NCBI GenBank assembly: GCA_022560615.1
Contig: JADFSR010000020.1
Coordinates: forward strand, 1-64,000
Length of the DNA stretch: 64,000 bases
Source: Gemmatimonadota bacterium
Lineage (GTDB): Bacteria; Gemmatimonadota; Gemmatimonadetes; Longimicrobiales; Gaopeijiaceae
Direction of reading: 5' to 3'
Below are positions 24,533 to 32,604 of this stretch, one piece after another (positions within the stretch are counted from its first letter, which is position 1; every line of letters begins with the position of its first letter). The notes under the pieces are model-generated. The model saw only the letters and a program-made list of their open reading frames with translations, was not told the DNA's origin and did not search any database. The position numbers were made by a program, and so were the translations under genes.

Positions 24533-24634
24533 GGTCCGGCGAGGTCCTACTCCGAAACGAAACGGGTCATGGTCGATTCGCATAGGAGGTGTGCGATCGA
24601 GGGCGCAGCCTCGTCCATGAGCCGGCTACACGGC

Positions 24635-24652
24635 CTACGAAGATCTTCGTAG
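24635..24652 (+). promoter_or_regulatory. BlaI-type operator, perfect 18-bp palindrome
   Basis: CTACGAAGATCTTCGTAG is a perfect palindrome about 125 bp upstream of the BlaI-family ATG. A second near-identical site follows with a centre-to-centre distance of 44 bp, about four helical turns. Such paired dyads are where BlaI/MecI-type dimers bind their own promoter. Binding here is inferred from position and symmetry. Confidence 0.8.
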
Positions 24653-24678
24653 ACATCCGGGGCGATGGATGTTACCAT

Positions 24679-24696
24679 CTACGAAGGTCTTCGTAC
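24679..24696 (+). promoter_or_regulatory. Second BlaI-type operator dyad
   Basis: CTACGAAGGTCTTCGTAC keeps 16 of 18 bases of the upstream palindrome and sits about 80 bp before the BlaI-family start. It is the partner site of 24635-24652. The promoter of the repressor/protease pair is expected between or next to these dyads. Confidence 0.8.
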
Positions 24697-24776
24697 ATAG
24701 ATGTGGAGAGGCCTCGAAGACGGGTCGGCGCAGGGCGTGCCGGAGCGCGAGCAGAGGACGAGACGGGAGGACGAGG

Positions 24777-25160
24777 ATGGTAGACGGTACCACGTTCACG
24801 GAACGAGAACTCGACATCATGAGTGTGCTGTGGCGGGAGGGATCGGGGACCGTAGCCGAGGTACGTGACGGGCTCCCCGAGGGAGTCGTGTACACGACCG
24901 TGCTCAAGATCCTCCAGATTCTGGAGGGGAAGAATATGGTACGTCACGAGCAGGAAGGACGTGCGTACCGCTACTTCCCCGTGGTCGAGCCGGCCGAGGC
25001 GGCAGGCCATGCCCTGGGGCGTATCGTGGACAAGATCTTCCACGGCTCCGCCGAGCTGACCCTCGCCCGCCTAGTGTCCGGTCGCAAGCTGGAGCCCGAC
25101 GAGGTGGCGCGCATGAAGGCGCTTCTCGACGAGGCCCGGGATGAGGGAGGCGGATCATGA
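24777..25160 (+). CDS. BlaI/MecI-family transcriptional repressor
   Basis: The protein has 127 residues. The winged helix occupies residues 5-75 (TERELDIMSVLWREGSGTVA, YTTVLKILQILEGKNMVRHE, YRYFPVV) and the C-terminal part is a dimerisation region. The ATG is preceded by GGGAGG. These repressors bind paired dyads and are inactivated when an M56 membrane protease cleaves them. Both the dyads upstream and an M56 gene overlapping in ATGA form are present, so the full circuit is here. No beta-lactamase or penicillin-binding protein gene follows, so the target may be the circuit itself or distant genes. Confidence 0.92.
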   Translation: MVDGTTFTERELDIMSVLWREGSGTVAEVRDGLPEGVVYTTVLKILQILEGKNMVRHEQEGRAYRYFPVVEPAEAAGHALGRIVDKIFHGSAELTLARLVSGRKLEPDEVARMKALLDEARDEGGGS

Positions 25161-26431
25161 TCCTCTGGATGGCTTGGTCGACACTCGTCTCGCTGCTTCT
25201 CGGCTTCATCGCACTCGCGGCTGAGCGTTCCGTGCGCGCGGCCGGTCGGTCGGCGCGCGGCGTGTGGAGCCTCGCGATCCTGGGCAGCCTCACGCTGCAG
25301 GCGTGGGCGCTACTTCGGACCGCCGAAGCTCCCTCGCGCATTCCGACCGCGTCCGTGAGCGAGACGGCCTCCGTCACGATCAGCATGCTCGCCGAGCTTC
25401 AGGCGGTCGCATTTTCCCTACACGCACTGCTCGACCGCTACGAGCCGGTCGCGCTCATCGCGTGGGTCTGCGCGGCCGCGGTGGGCGTCGTTGTCCTCCT
25501 CGGCGGCTTGGCGCGGCTCGATTTGCGCGCGAGGAGCTGGGCGCGAGCCCGTGTGGCGGGCGAAGACGTGCTGATCTCGGAGGACTTCGGGCCCGCGCTG
25601 TTCGGGCTCCGGTCCCCGACGATCGTACTGCCGGCGTGGGCCCTCGCGCTGCCCCCGGACGACCTACGGCTTGCGTGCCTGCACGAGGCCGAGCATCGGA
25701 GGGCCCGCGACACGTGGCTTCTCTTCGCCGCCGCGCTCGTCGCCGCGCTCACGCCCTGGAACGCGGCACTATGGTGGAAGGTCGGGCGGCTCCGCGCCGC
25801 CGTCGAGATCGACTGCGATGCCCGCGTGCTCGGCGCCGGCGCTTCGCCAACCGCATACGGGGCGCTCCTCCTGGAGCTCACCTCGTCTATGGGTGACCAC
25901 CGACTCCCGGTGGCCACCTTCGCGAAACCCCCATCACTCCTCGAGAGGAGGTTGACGATGATCGTGAACGATGTGAGCCAAGCAGTACCCGTAGGGAGCC
26001 TCGCGGCGCTCGCCGTCTGCACGCTGCTCTTAGTCGCCGCGTGTGAGGTGCCGCCGCCGACCGCGCTGCAACAGCAGAACGAAGAGTCCGCGGACGTCGT
26101 GGCGCCGGTTCAAGAGGCGGTCGCCGAGGGGGCTGCTAGAGCGATTATTAGGTTGAGCGGCTCGGCGTTGGCCGGAGACGAGACACCCCTGATCTACGTC
26201 GACGGCGTCCGGATCGATAGCTCCGTACGCGACCTCGACCCGGAATCGATCGAGCGCATCGAAGTGCTCAAGGGCCAGGCGGCCCGAGCGATCTTCGGAG
26301 ACGAGGCCGCGGGCGGCGTCATCCAGATCTTCCTGAAGCTCGGAGTGGCGCAGTCCGACGACGAACGTTTGCGACGGACGAAAACGGCGGCAGCGCTGAA
26401 GAAGCCCCCGCCCGGCCTGAGGCTGTATTGA
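25157..26431 (+). CDS. BlaR1-like M56 metallopeptidase with C-terminal TonB-plug-like domain
   Basis: The protein has 424 residues. The N-terminal part has several membrane spans (about 5-20, 35-50, 92-112), and the M56 zinc motif HEAEH sits near residue 173 after LPPDDLRLACL. A further hydrophobic span lies at about 280-300. Instead of a penicillin-binding sensor, the C-terminus (about 330-390) carries IYVDGVRIDSS, ESIERIEVLKGQAA and AAGGVIQIF, the pattern of the TonB-receptor plug. The ATG overlaps the repressor stop. M56/plug proteins are frequent in Gemmatimonadota and Bacteroidota-type genomes; what the plug senses is unknown. Confidence 0.88.
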   Translation: MILWMAWSTLVSLLLGFIALAAERSVRAAGRSARGVWSLAILGSLTLQAWALLRTAEAPSRIPTASVSETASVTISMLAELQAVAFSLHALLDRYEPVALIAWVCAAAVGVVVLLGGLARLDLRARSWARARVAGEDVLISEDFGPALFGLRSPTIVLPAWALALPPDDLRLACLHEAEHRRARDTWLLFAAALVAALTPWNAALWWKVGRLRAAVEIDCDARVLGAGASPTAYGALLLELTSSMGDHRLPVATFAKPPSLLERRLTMIVNDVSQAVPVGSLAALAVCTLLLVAACEVPPPTALQQQNEESADVVAPVQEAVAEGAARAIIRLSGSALAGDETPLIYVDGVRIDSSVRDLDPESIERIEVLKGQAARAIFGDEAAGGVIQIFLKLGVAQSDDERLRRTKTAAALKKPPPGLRLY

Positions 26432-26436
26432 GGCCG

Positions 26437-26599
26437 TCAGCTCAGTTCGAGCCTCACGAGCTTGCCGAGCCGGTCGAATCCACGGTCGAAGGTCGCGATG
26501 GTCCATGAATCGCCTGGCGAGCTCCCGGTTCGGATGCTCTCCTCCGGCCACATACATGGGAATGTTCGAGTCTACGAAGACCTTCCTGGCTTCCTTCAC
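26437..26599 (-). pseudogene. Collapsed PIN-domain (VapC-like) toxin gene
   Basis: The first 34 codons (GTG at 26599) read VFVDSNIPMYVAGGEHPNRE and are a typical PIN N-terminus with the first acidic catalytic residue. Immediately after RRFMD the sense continues in another frame as TIATFDRGFDRLGKLVRLEL and a stop, which is a typical PIN C-terminus with its last Asp. About 80-90 internal codons are missing and the frame is shifted, so no functional nuclease can be made. No antitoxin gene is visible beside it. It is the scar of a former toxin-antitoxin or stand-alone PIN gene. Confidence 0.75.
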
Positions 26600-26613
26600 T
26601 ACGCGTTCGTCCG

Positions 26614-27513
26614 TCAGCCGACACCGACCGCCTCTTCCACGGTCGCAACATGGATCGAGACCGTATCCTCGAGCCGGTGCGCGTACCCGCCCGCCATCAC
26701 TACCGCGACCGGAATCGACCGCTCCGCCGCAGCCTCGAGAAGCATGCGGTCCCGCCGCCTCAGACCCTCGAGCGTCATCGACAGCCCCCCTAGCTGGTCG
26801 TGCTCGTACGGATCCGCTCCCGCGAGATAGAGGATCAACTCCGGCTGCGGCTGGTCGAGCACCTCCGGCAGCGCACCCTCCAGCAGCTCCAGGTATTCAC
26901 CGTCCGCCGTGCCGTCCTCCAAAGCGATATCCAGATCCGACGGCGGTTTCAGCGACGGGTAGTTGCTCTGCTGGTGCATCGAAAACGTGAAGACCTCGTC
27001 GTCGTCGACGAAGATCGCGGCAGTTCCGTTCCCGTGGTGCACGTCGAGATCGACGACAGCGACACGTTCGACCGCGCCCTCCGACCGCAGGGCCCGCGCC
27101 GCCACGGCAATGTCGTTGTACAAGCAGAACCCTTCGCCGTGGCCGGCGTAAGCATGGTGAAAGCCACCGCCGAGGTGCACGGCCACACCATCCTCGAGTG
27201 CCGTGCGCGCCGTGAGGAGCGTGCCGCCACACGACAGAGCCATCGCTTCCCGTAGCTCCTCCGTGAGCGGCACCTCCAACTGCGCCCGTTCGCCGAACGA
27301 CAGCGAGTCCGTCTCGACCTTGCTCAGGAACTCATTCGTGTGAACGCCAGCCAGCTCGTCACGAGTTGCCGGGATCGCTGGGGTGAAGTCGACTTCGGCG
27401 AGCGTGCGATCCGCGAGCAGCCGCTCGCGCGCGAGCCGGTACTTGGCGGTCACGAAGACGTGCGGCCCGAGATCGACTTCGTACTTGGGAGACCAGATGA
27501 CCGAAGGCGCCAC
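26614..27513 (-). CDS. Histone-deacetylase-family (AcuC/AphA-type) amidohydrolase
   Basis: The protein has 299 residues with a GTG start. The zinc deacetylase motifs occur in order: LGGGFHHAYAGHGEGFCLYN with the catalytic His pair, VAVVDLDVHHGNGT with Asp/His metal ligands, FTFSMHQQSNYP, and LYLAGADPYEHDQLGGL with the second Asp. Bacterial members deacetylate proteins such as acetyl-CoA synthetase, acetylpolyamines or other small substrates; which applies here is not visible. It is cytosolic. Its neighbours on the same strand are the O-methyltransferase and glycosylase genes. Confidence 0.9.
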   Translation of the reverse strand: MAPSVIWSPKYEVDLGPHVFVTAKYRLARERLLADRTLAEVDFTPAIPATRDELAGVHTNEFLSKVETDSLSFGERAQLEVPLTEELREAMALSCGGTLLTARTALEDGVAVHLGGGFHHAYAGHGEGFCLYNDIAVAARALRSEGAVERVAVVDLDVHHGNGTAAIFVDDDEVFTFSMHQQSNYPSLKPPSDLDIALEDGTADGEYLELLEGALPEVLDQPQPELILYLAGADPYEHDQLGGLSMTLEGLRRRDRMLLEAAAERSIPVAVVMAGGYAHRLEDTVSIHVATVEEAVGVG

Positions 27514-27550
27514 AGTTCCGCTCCGTCGCTTGGCTAGCGGCCGGTGACCG

Positions 27551-28213
27551 CTACCGCTTCCTCGCCAACGTCAGCCCGTCCCCGATCGGGACGAGACTCA
27601 AGCTCACGCGCTCATCGTCCTTGAGCTTTGCGTTGAAGCGGCGAATGGCCTCGGTGTCCCCGTCCGTCACTTCGGGGTCGACGACCTTGCCCTCCCACAG
27701 GGTGTTGTCGATCGCGATGAGGCCCCCATCACGAACGAGCTGCAGGCAGCGCTCGAAGTACGCCGCGTACCCTTCCTTGTCGGCATCGATGAAGGCGAAG
27801 TCGAAGTCCCCCGCCCTGCCCTGCGCGAGCAGGCCGTCGAGACTGTCCAGCGCGGGCCCTAGTCGCACCTCGATCTTGTGGGCCTGCGCGGCCTCCTCCC
27901 AAAATCGCTTTCCGATGGCCGTCCACTCTTCGCTGACGTCGCAAGTGATCACTCGACCATCGCAGGGCAACGCCAGCGAGACGACGAGCGCGCTGTACCC
28001 GGTGAAGGTGCCGACCTCGAGCGTGTACTTCGCGCCGATCAGCTCGACCAGCAGACCCATGAACTGTCCCTGCTCGGGACCGATCTGCATGTTGGAGTCG
28101 GGCAGCGCCGCGGTCTCTTCTCGAAGACGCCGTAACACGTCGGGCTCTCGGAGCGACACGTCGAGCAGGTATCGGTACAGATCGTCGCCCAGATGGTTCG
28201 TGCGTCGGGTCAC
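27551..28213 (-). CDS. Class I SAM-dependent O-methyltransferase (CCoAOMT-like)
   Basis: The protein has 220 residues; the GTG start follows GGAG. The catechol/caffeoyl-CoA O-methyltransferase family is clear: [20 protein letters not shown], the SAM site [31 protein letters not shown] with the metal-binding Asp, [15 protein letters not shown] with the second metal pair. Bacterial members methylate catechol-type hydroxyls in a Mg-dependent way. The natural substrate is unknown. It is cytosolic and close to the glycosylase gene (35 bp). Confidence 0.9.
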   Translation of the reverse strand: MTRRTNHLGDDLYRYLLDVSLREPDVLRRLREETAALPDSNMQIGPEQGQFMGLLVELIGAKYTLEVGTFTGYSALVVSLALPCDGRVITCDVSEEWTAIGKRFWEEAAQAHKIEVRLGPALDSLDGLLAQGRAGDFDFAFIDADKEGYAAYFERCLQLVRDGGLIAIDNTLWEGKVVDPEVTDGDTEAIRRFNAKLKDDERVSLSLVPIGDGLTLARKR

Positions 28214-28247
28214 CGAGTCTCCTTGCGCCTTTTAGGTCTCGATCAAG

Positions 28248-28874
28248 CTAGGGCAACTCCGTCTCGAGCACGCGGTAGCAATACCACGCGGCCGCGCTGC
28301 GCCACGGGCCGTAGACATCCCCGAGCGGCTCGAGCTGCTTTGCGGTCGGATATTCGGCGAGCCCATGTACTTTCGCGTACCCTGCGCGCACGCCGAGGTC
28401 TCCGACGGGCCACACGTCGGGCCTGTGCAGTCGAAACATGAGGTACATCTGAGCGGTCCAGACACCGATGCCCCGCACCGTCACGAGCCGTCGGATGATC
28501 TCATCGTCGGGCTGCTCGTCGAGATCGTGAACGCCCACCTCGCCGGAACGGATCTTCGTCGCGAGGTCTCGGATCGCGGCATACTTGCTCCCGGACAGAC
28601 CCGCCCCGCGCAGAGTGGCCTCCCTCACCCGCAGAGCCTTTTGCGGTGACACATCGCCCTTGAGCGCCTCGACGACGCGTCCGTGGATGGTCCGAGCGGC
28701 CTTGCCCGCCAACTGCTGATAGCAGATCGCGCGCACCAAGTAGTAGAACGGCGTCACCTCGGAGACGGGCAGCCTGATCGTGCCGATCTGCTTCACCCAC
28801 GGCCCGAAGACGGGGTCCTTCCCGAGCTTGCGACGTCCGCCGGTCCAAACGGTGGTGAGCTTCGGTTCGCTCAT
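28248..28874 (-). CDS. AlkA-like DNA-3-methyladenine glycosylase (HhH-GPD)
   Basis: The protein has 208 residues. The HhH-GPD fold is seen in PFYYLVRAICYQQLAGKAAR, the hairpin LVTVRGIGVWTAQMYLMF, and the catalytic Asp in WPVGDLGVRAGY. It lacks the N-terminal beta domain of E. coli AlkA and so resembles the shorter MAG/AlkA-2 type. It excises alkylated purines in base excision repair. It lies three bases after the DctM stop on the same strand. An Fe-S cluster is absent. Confidence 0.9.
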   Translation of the reverse strand: MSEPKLTTVWTGGRRKLGKDPVFGPWVKQIGTIRLPVSEVTPFYYLVRAICYQQLAGKAARTIHGRVVEALKGDVSPQKALRVREATLRGAGLSGSKYAAIRDLATKIRSGEVGVHDLDEQPDDEIIRRLVTVRGIGVWTAQMYLMFRLHRPDVWPVGDLGVRAGYAKVHGLAEYPTAKQLEPLGDVYGPWRSAAAWYCYRVLETELP

Positions 28875-28877
28875 CAG

Positions 28878-30176
28878 TTACCTAGGAACCGCCACCCAGA
28901 TCAGCCCAACCAGCACCACGACCTGGATCGCGATGAAGGGGATCACACCGCGGTAGATCGACGTCGTCGGGATACCCGCGGGCGTCACTCCACGTAGATA
29001 GAAGAGGCTGAATCCGAACGGTGGCGTCAGAAAAGAGGTCTGCAGGTTCACCGCGAGCACGATGCCGAGCCAAGTGAGGTCGACGCCCAAAGCGACGGCA
29101 GGCGGCACGATCAGCGGCACGATGATGAAAGCGATCTCGAAGAAGTCGATGAAGAAGCCGAGCAGGAAAACGACCACGTTCACGACGATGAGGAAGCCGA
29201 GCGCACCGCCTGGAATGCCCGTGAGCACGCTCTCGATCCAGAGATCGCCATCGAGCCCGCGCAACACGAGCGCAAACGCGGTCGACCCGATGAGTAAGAA
29301 TACCACCATGATGGTCAGCCTACTCGTTTCCTCCACCGCCGCCTTGAGCGCGTCCAATCCGAGCTGCCCGTGGAGCGCCGCGAGCACCATCGCGCCGACG
29401 GCGCCCAGAGCGCCCGCCTCGGTCGGCGTCGCGACACCCGCGAAGATGCTGCCGAGCACGACGACGATCAGAGCGAGCGGTGGCATCAGCGAGAGCACGA
29501 CGCGCTTGGCGAGCTCGACCCCGGTCGAGCGCTTCTCCGGGGGCAACGCGGGCGCAACCTCCTTGTTCACGGTTGCCAGGACCGCGACGTAGAGCGCGTA
29601 GCCCCCCGTCAGGAGCAGCCCCGGTATGAGCGCCGCCCGGAACAGGTCTCCCACGCTCACCCCCATCTGATCACCGAGCACGATCAGCACGATCGAAGGC
29701 GGAATGATCTGGCCCAGCGTCCCCGACGCCGCGACCACCCCGAGACTCAGCTTCTCATCGTAGCCGTTGCGCAGCATGACCGGCAGCGAGATCAGCCCCA
29801 TCGCTGTCACGCTCGCGCCGACCACGCCGGTCGCCGCCGCCATCAGCGCGCCGACGAAGATCACGCCGATCGCGAGCCCACCGCGGAATCTCCCGAACAA
29901 GACGGCGATCGTCTCCAGCAGCTGCTCGGCGAGTTTGCTCTTCTCGAGCACCGTGCCCATGAAGATGAAGAACGGTACGGCGAGCAGAACCTGATTCGAC
30001 ATCGTGCCGAACGTGCGCTCCGGCAGGGCATAGAGCAGGACGAGGTCGAAGTGTCCGAACAGCGACGCCGTACCCGCTACGATCAACGCGGTCCCGCCCA
30101 GCGCGAACGCGACCGGATAGCCGCTGAAGATCATCAGCAGAACCAGCAGGAACATGCCGGGGGCCCACCCGTTCAT
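28878..30176 (-). CDS. dctM: TRAP transporter large permease DctM
   Basis: This 432-residue protein has 12 or more hydrophobic segments. DctM features include FLLVLLMIFSGYPVAFALGG, PFFIFMGTVLEKSKLAEQLL, GVVGASVTAMGLISLPVMLR and GVATPTEAGALGAVGAM. It is the sodium-coupled ion-transporter-fold permease that works with DctQ and a periplasmic DctP receptor. The ATG overlaps the DctQ stop (ATGA), so the two subunits are coupled. The likely receptor gene is 4.3 kb away on the opposite strand. Confidence 0.93.
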   Translation of the reverse strand: MNGWAPGMFLLVLLMIFSGYPVAFALGGTALIVAGTASLFGHFDLVLLYALPERTFGTMSNQVLLAVPFFIFMGTVLEKSKLAEQLLETIAVLFGRFRGGLAIGVIFVGALMAAATGVVGASVTAMGLISLPVMLRNGYDEKLSLGVVAASGTLGQIIPPSIVLIVLGDQMGVSVGDLFRAALIPGLLLTGGYALYVAVLATVNKEVAPALPPEKRSTGVELAKRVVLSLMPPLALIVVVLGSIFAGVATPTEAGALGAVGAMVLAALHGQLGLDALKAAVEETSRLTIMVVFLLIGSTAFALVLRGLDGDLWIESVLTGIPGGALGFLIVVNVVVFLLGFFIDFFEIAFIIVPLIVPPAVALGVDLTWLGIVLAVNLQTSFLTPPFGFSLFYLRGVTPAGIPTTSIYRGVIPFIAIQVVVLVGLIWVAVPR

Positions 30177-30793
30177 GCGGACGCCTCCGGTGGCGGGCCT
30201 GGCGTCCCCTCAGGCGTTCCGGATCCGTCTTCTTCGCCCCCCAAGATGTCGATCTGCTTCACGATCTGGCTCATGCCCTGAAGCGTCAGAAGCACGAACG
30301 AGAGCAGGATGACGATCTTGATCGGCCACCTGGGCAGCCCGCCCGGATCCGGCGACATCTCTCGGATCGAGAACGAATTCGAGACCGCCGGCCACGACAG
30401 GTACAGCATGACGAGCGAAAACGGGATCAGGAAAACGATGGTCCCGACGAGGTCGATCAGCGCGCGCCCTTTCTTGCTGAGCCGCTCGTAAAGCACGTCG
30501 ACGCGAACGTGAACATCATGGTTGAGGCCGTACGCGGCGCCGAGCAGGAAGATCAGGCTGAAGAGGTACCACTGGGCTTCTCCAGCCGGCGTCAGGTTGA
30601 GCGACAGCTTCAGCCCACGAGCCGAATAGCGCAGGATCGCCGTTCCGGCCCCTACGAGCACCATCACCAGGACGAGCCATCGGATGGCCGCCCCAATCTT
30701 GTCGGTGAGGCCGTCGATCAACGCGGCCAGCGGCTTGCCGATCTCGTCGTTGATGCGTTGGATGACCGCGGCCGGCCGTTTCAGGAATCGCAT
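30173..30793 (-). CDS. dctQ: TRAP transporter small permease DctQ
   Basis: This 206-residue protein has four membrane segments (about 37-55, 75-92, 112-132, 157-175). Motifs of the DctQ family are WYLFSLIFLLGAAYGLNHDV and HVRVDVLYERLSKKGRALID. The C-terminal tail is Pro/Gly/Glu-rich. The ATG at 30793 is the first good start, though the ribosome binding site is poor. It lies just beyond the family-2 structured repeat. The reading frame stays open far upstream through that repeat, but this extension has no sense as a membrane protein. Confidence 0.88.
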   Translation of the reverse strand: MRFLKRPAAVIQRINDEIGKPLAALIDGLTDKIGAAIRWLVLVMVLVGAGTAILRYSARGLKLSLNLTPAGEAQWYLFSLIFLLGAAYGLNHDVHVRVDVLYERLSKKGRALIDLVGTIVFLIPFSLVMLYLSWPAVSNSFSIREMSPDPGGLPRWPIKIVILLSFVLLTLQGMSQIVKQIDILGGEEDGSGTPEGTPGPPPEASA

Positions 30794-30850
30794 GCGCAGA
30801 TCATGGGCCGGCTCGAGATCTTGGGCAACGCGGCGTGTGTCAGAGCGACG

Positions 30851-30969
30851 GCACGTCGTCGAGGGGGCGCGGTCTTTCCCGCGGCGACATTGCGTCGTGA
30901 CTGAGTGGAAAGGGAGCGGAGCAAACGATGCCTGAGCGAAGGGAAGGACCGCGCCCGCTCCACGACCTC
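30851..30969. repeat. Family-2 structured repeat, copy D
   Basis: This stem-loop of about 118 bp lies between the SDR stop and the dctQ start. The outer stem pairs GGGCGCGGTC with GACCGCGCCC, extended by GTCGT/ACGAC. An inner stem pairs GCGTCG with CGATGC. The conserved unpaired blocks GCGACATTG (5' side) and CCTGAGCGAAG (3' side) and a purine-rich loop (GGAAAGGGAG) match copy E at 59055, while the stem sequences differ. It abuts the TAG stop of the SDR. Confidence 0.8.
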
Positions 30970-31827
30970 CTAGAGCAGGTACCCGCCGTCGACCGGGATC
31001 GTGACTCCTGTGATGTGGCGCGCCGACTCGGAACAGAGGAACAGCACGACGCCTGCCACGTCCTGGGGATCCCCGAGTCGGCCGAGCGGCGAGCGCTCCC
31101 GAGCCTGATCCAGGATCTCGGACGGCACTCCCTGCGTGAGCCGGGTCGTTCGGATGTACCCGGGTGCAACGGCGTTGACGTTGATGTTCTTCGGCCCGAG
31201 CTCGACGGCCGCACTCTGAGTCAGACCGATGAGACCCGCCTTCGAAGAAGCATAGTTGGAGATGCCGAACGCACTCCGGATGCCGTGAACCGACGTGACA
31301 TTCACGATCTTGCCGTACTCCTGGGAGCGCATGAACGGGGAGACCGCGCGGGTGAAGTAGAACGCTCCGTCCAGATTCGTACGCAGGACAGCCTCCCACT
31401 CGTGGTCCTCCATGTGCCACAACGCCCGATCGCGACCGATGCCCGCGTTGTTCACCAGGATGTGCAGCCCGCCCAGCTCCTCATGCGCCTCCGCGACGAA
31501 GGAGCCCACATCGCGCGCCTCGCGCACGTCACAGGAGCGGAAGAAGACCCGGACCTCCATCTGACGAAGTTCCCTCGCGACTTCCTGCGCGTCGACGCGA
31601 GACTGAGCGCTTTCGTCGAGGAAACAGAAACCGATGTGCACCCCGCAGCGCGCCATTTCGAGCGCGACCGCGCGGCCGATCCCACTCGAGCCTCCTGTAA
31701 CGATCGCGACCTGTCCACGGAGGTTCATCGTCTCGAAGAACGCAGTCGCTTGGGTCTCGGTGGTGACTTCGTCGAGCAGCGCCTCGACAGCGTCGCTGGT
31801 GGTCTCGGAGAGTGGGTGGTCTGCCAT
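30970..31827 (-). CDS. SDR oxidoreductase, FabG-like with N-terminal extension
   Basis: This 285-residue short-chain dehydrogenase is longer than the usual 245. The cofactor site is VAIVTGGSSGIGRAVALEMA, followed by LHILVNNAGIGRD, the catalytic Ser in IVNVTSVHG and the YxxxK in SNYASSKAGLIGL. The C-terminus ITGVTIPVDGGYLL is normal. Residues 1-33 are an acidic extension; the ATG at residue 34 gives the usual length, but neither start has an ideal ribosome binding site. It is probably an NADPH-dependent 3-oxoacyl-reductase-like enzyme of unknown substrate. A structured repeat begins at its stop codon. Confidence 0.88.
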   Translation of the reverse strand: MADHPLSETTSDAVEALLDEVTTETQATAFFETMNLRGQVAIVTGGSSGIGRAVALEMARCGVHIGFCFLDESAQSRVDAQEVARELRQMEVRVFFRSCDVREARDVGSFVAEAHEELGGLHILVNNAGIGRDRALWHMEDHEWEAVLRTNLDGAFYFTRAVSPFMRSQEYGKIVNVTSVHGIRSAFGISNYASSKAGLIGLTQSAAVELGPKNINVNAVAPGYIRTTRLTQGVPSEILDQARERSPLGRLGDPQDVAGVVLFLCSESARHITGVTIPVDGGYLL

Positions 31828-31831
31828 GTTT

Positions 31832-32602
31832 CTACTCTACTCCTTCGGGCACCTTGAGCCGATAGCCGAAGCCTCGAATGGTCTGAATCCAGCCGCCGAC
31901 CTCGCCGAGCTTGCCGCGCAGACGCCGCACGTGCATGTCCACGGTCCGGGTCTGAACGCGATCGGCAACGCGCGACTCCACGCTCCACGCCTTCTCCAGC
32001 AACTGCTTGCGGCTCTGCGTGCGACCGTGGCGTTCGATCAGCGCACGCAGCAGGCGGAACTCGGTGGGGGTCAGCTTCAGCTCCTCGCCCGCTAGGGACG
32101 CCTGGTGCGAGCCGATATCTACGCGGATCGGTCCGGCACTCAGGATCCGTCCCCCTGCCGACATGGCGACCCCCCGGACGTGGCGTAGGATCGCGCGCAC
32201 ACGCAACACGATCTCGCGTGGGCTGACCGGCTTGCTCAGGTAGACATCGGCCCCAAGCTCAGGTCCCTCCTTGTGAACTCGGCTCGCGCGCTCAGCCGTG
32301 AGTACCAGAACCGGAATACTCGAGGTGGCCGGCACCGCTTTGAGCCACTCCAGCACTTCGCCTCCTCTCCGGCCCGGCAGCGTCCGGTCGAGGATAACCA
32401 GGTCCGGGCGCTCGCGCCGAACCGCGTTCAGCGCCTTGGGGTCGCTGCCCACGGTCTCGACACGGAATCCTTCGCGCGTGAGCTCATCCGCTATCAACGC
32501 GGCGGTGTCGGGCTCGTCTTCGACGACGAGGACCCGCGGCACTGCTCCGCCGGCAGTGTTCGAACGCGATTCTATGGTGTCAGGGTCGCGGCTTTTTCCC
32601 AC
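31832..32602 (-). CDS. OmpR/PhoB-family response regulator (orphan)
   Basis: This protein of about 256 residues has a receiver domain (about 28-142: RVLVVEDEPDTAALIADELT, LVILDRTLPGRRG with the phosphoacceptor Asp, VLVLTAE, and the conserved Lys in VYLSKPVSPRE). It is followed by an OmpR-type winged helix (LTPTEFRLLRALIERHGRT, then VDMHVRRLRGKL and IQTIRGFGYRLK). The GTG at 32602 lies two bases after the LeuA-family stop; a second GTG just before the receiver domain is possible. No histidine kinase gene is in the window. Targets are unknown. Confidence 0.88.
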   Translation of the reverse strand: MGKSRDPDTIESRSNTAGGAVPRVLVVEDEPDTAALIADELTREGFRVETVGSDPKALNAVRRERPDLVILDRTLPGRRGGEVLEWLKAVPATSSIPVLVLTAERASRVHKEGPELGADVYLSKPVSPREIVLRVRAILRHVRGVAMSAGGRILSAGPIRVDIGSHQASLAGEELKLTPTEFRLLRALIERHGRTQSRKQLLEKAWSVESRVADRVQTRTVDMHVRRLRGKLGEVGGWIQTIRGFGYRLKVPEGVE

Positions 32603-32604
32603 GA

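Noticed and set aside
24635-24700. Short coding frame reading KIFVDIRG across the first operator
   Set aside because: It resembles a PIN N-terminus by chance because the palindrome encodes IFVD. No further PIN motif follows, and the site is explained as an operator.
26565-26590. Third BlaI-operator-like site (CTACGAAG followed by CTTCCTGG)
   Set aside because: Only one half-site fits, and it is the coding sequence for KVFVDS in the PIN pseudogene; the symmetry of the other dyads is missing.
30851-30969. Hammerhead or other known self-cleaving ribozyme in the structured repeats
   Set aside because: I looked for the CTGATGA/GAAA core and did not find it in either family; the conserved blocks do not match a ribozyme that I know.
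30173-31420. A 415-codon frame reading from the SDR region through the repeat into dctQ
   Set aside because: The upstream half has shadow composition opposite the SDR and repeat D. The DctQ family begins near the ATG at 30793.
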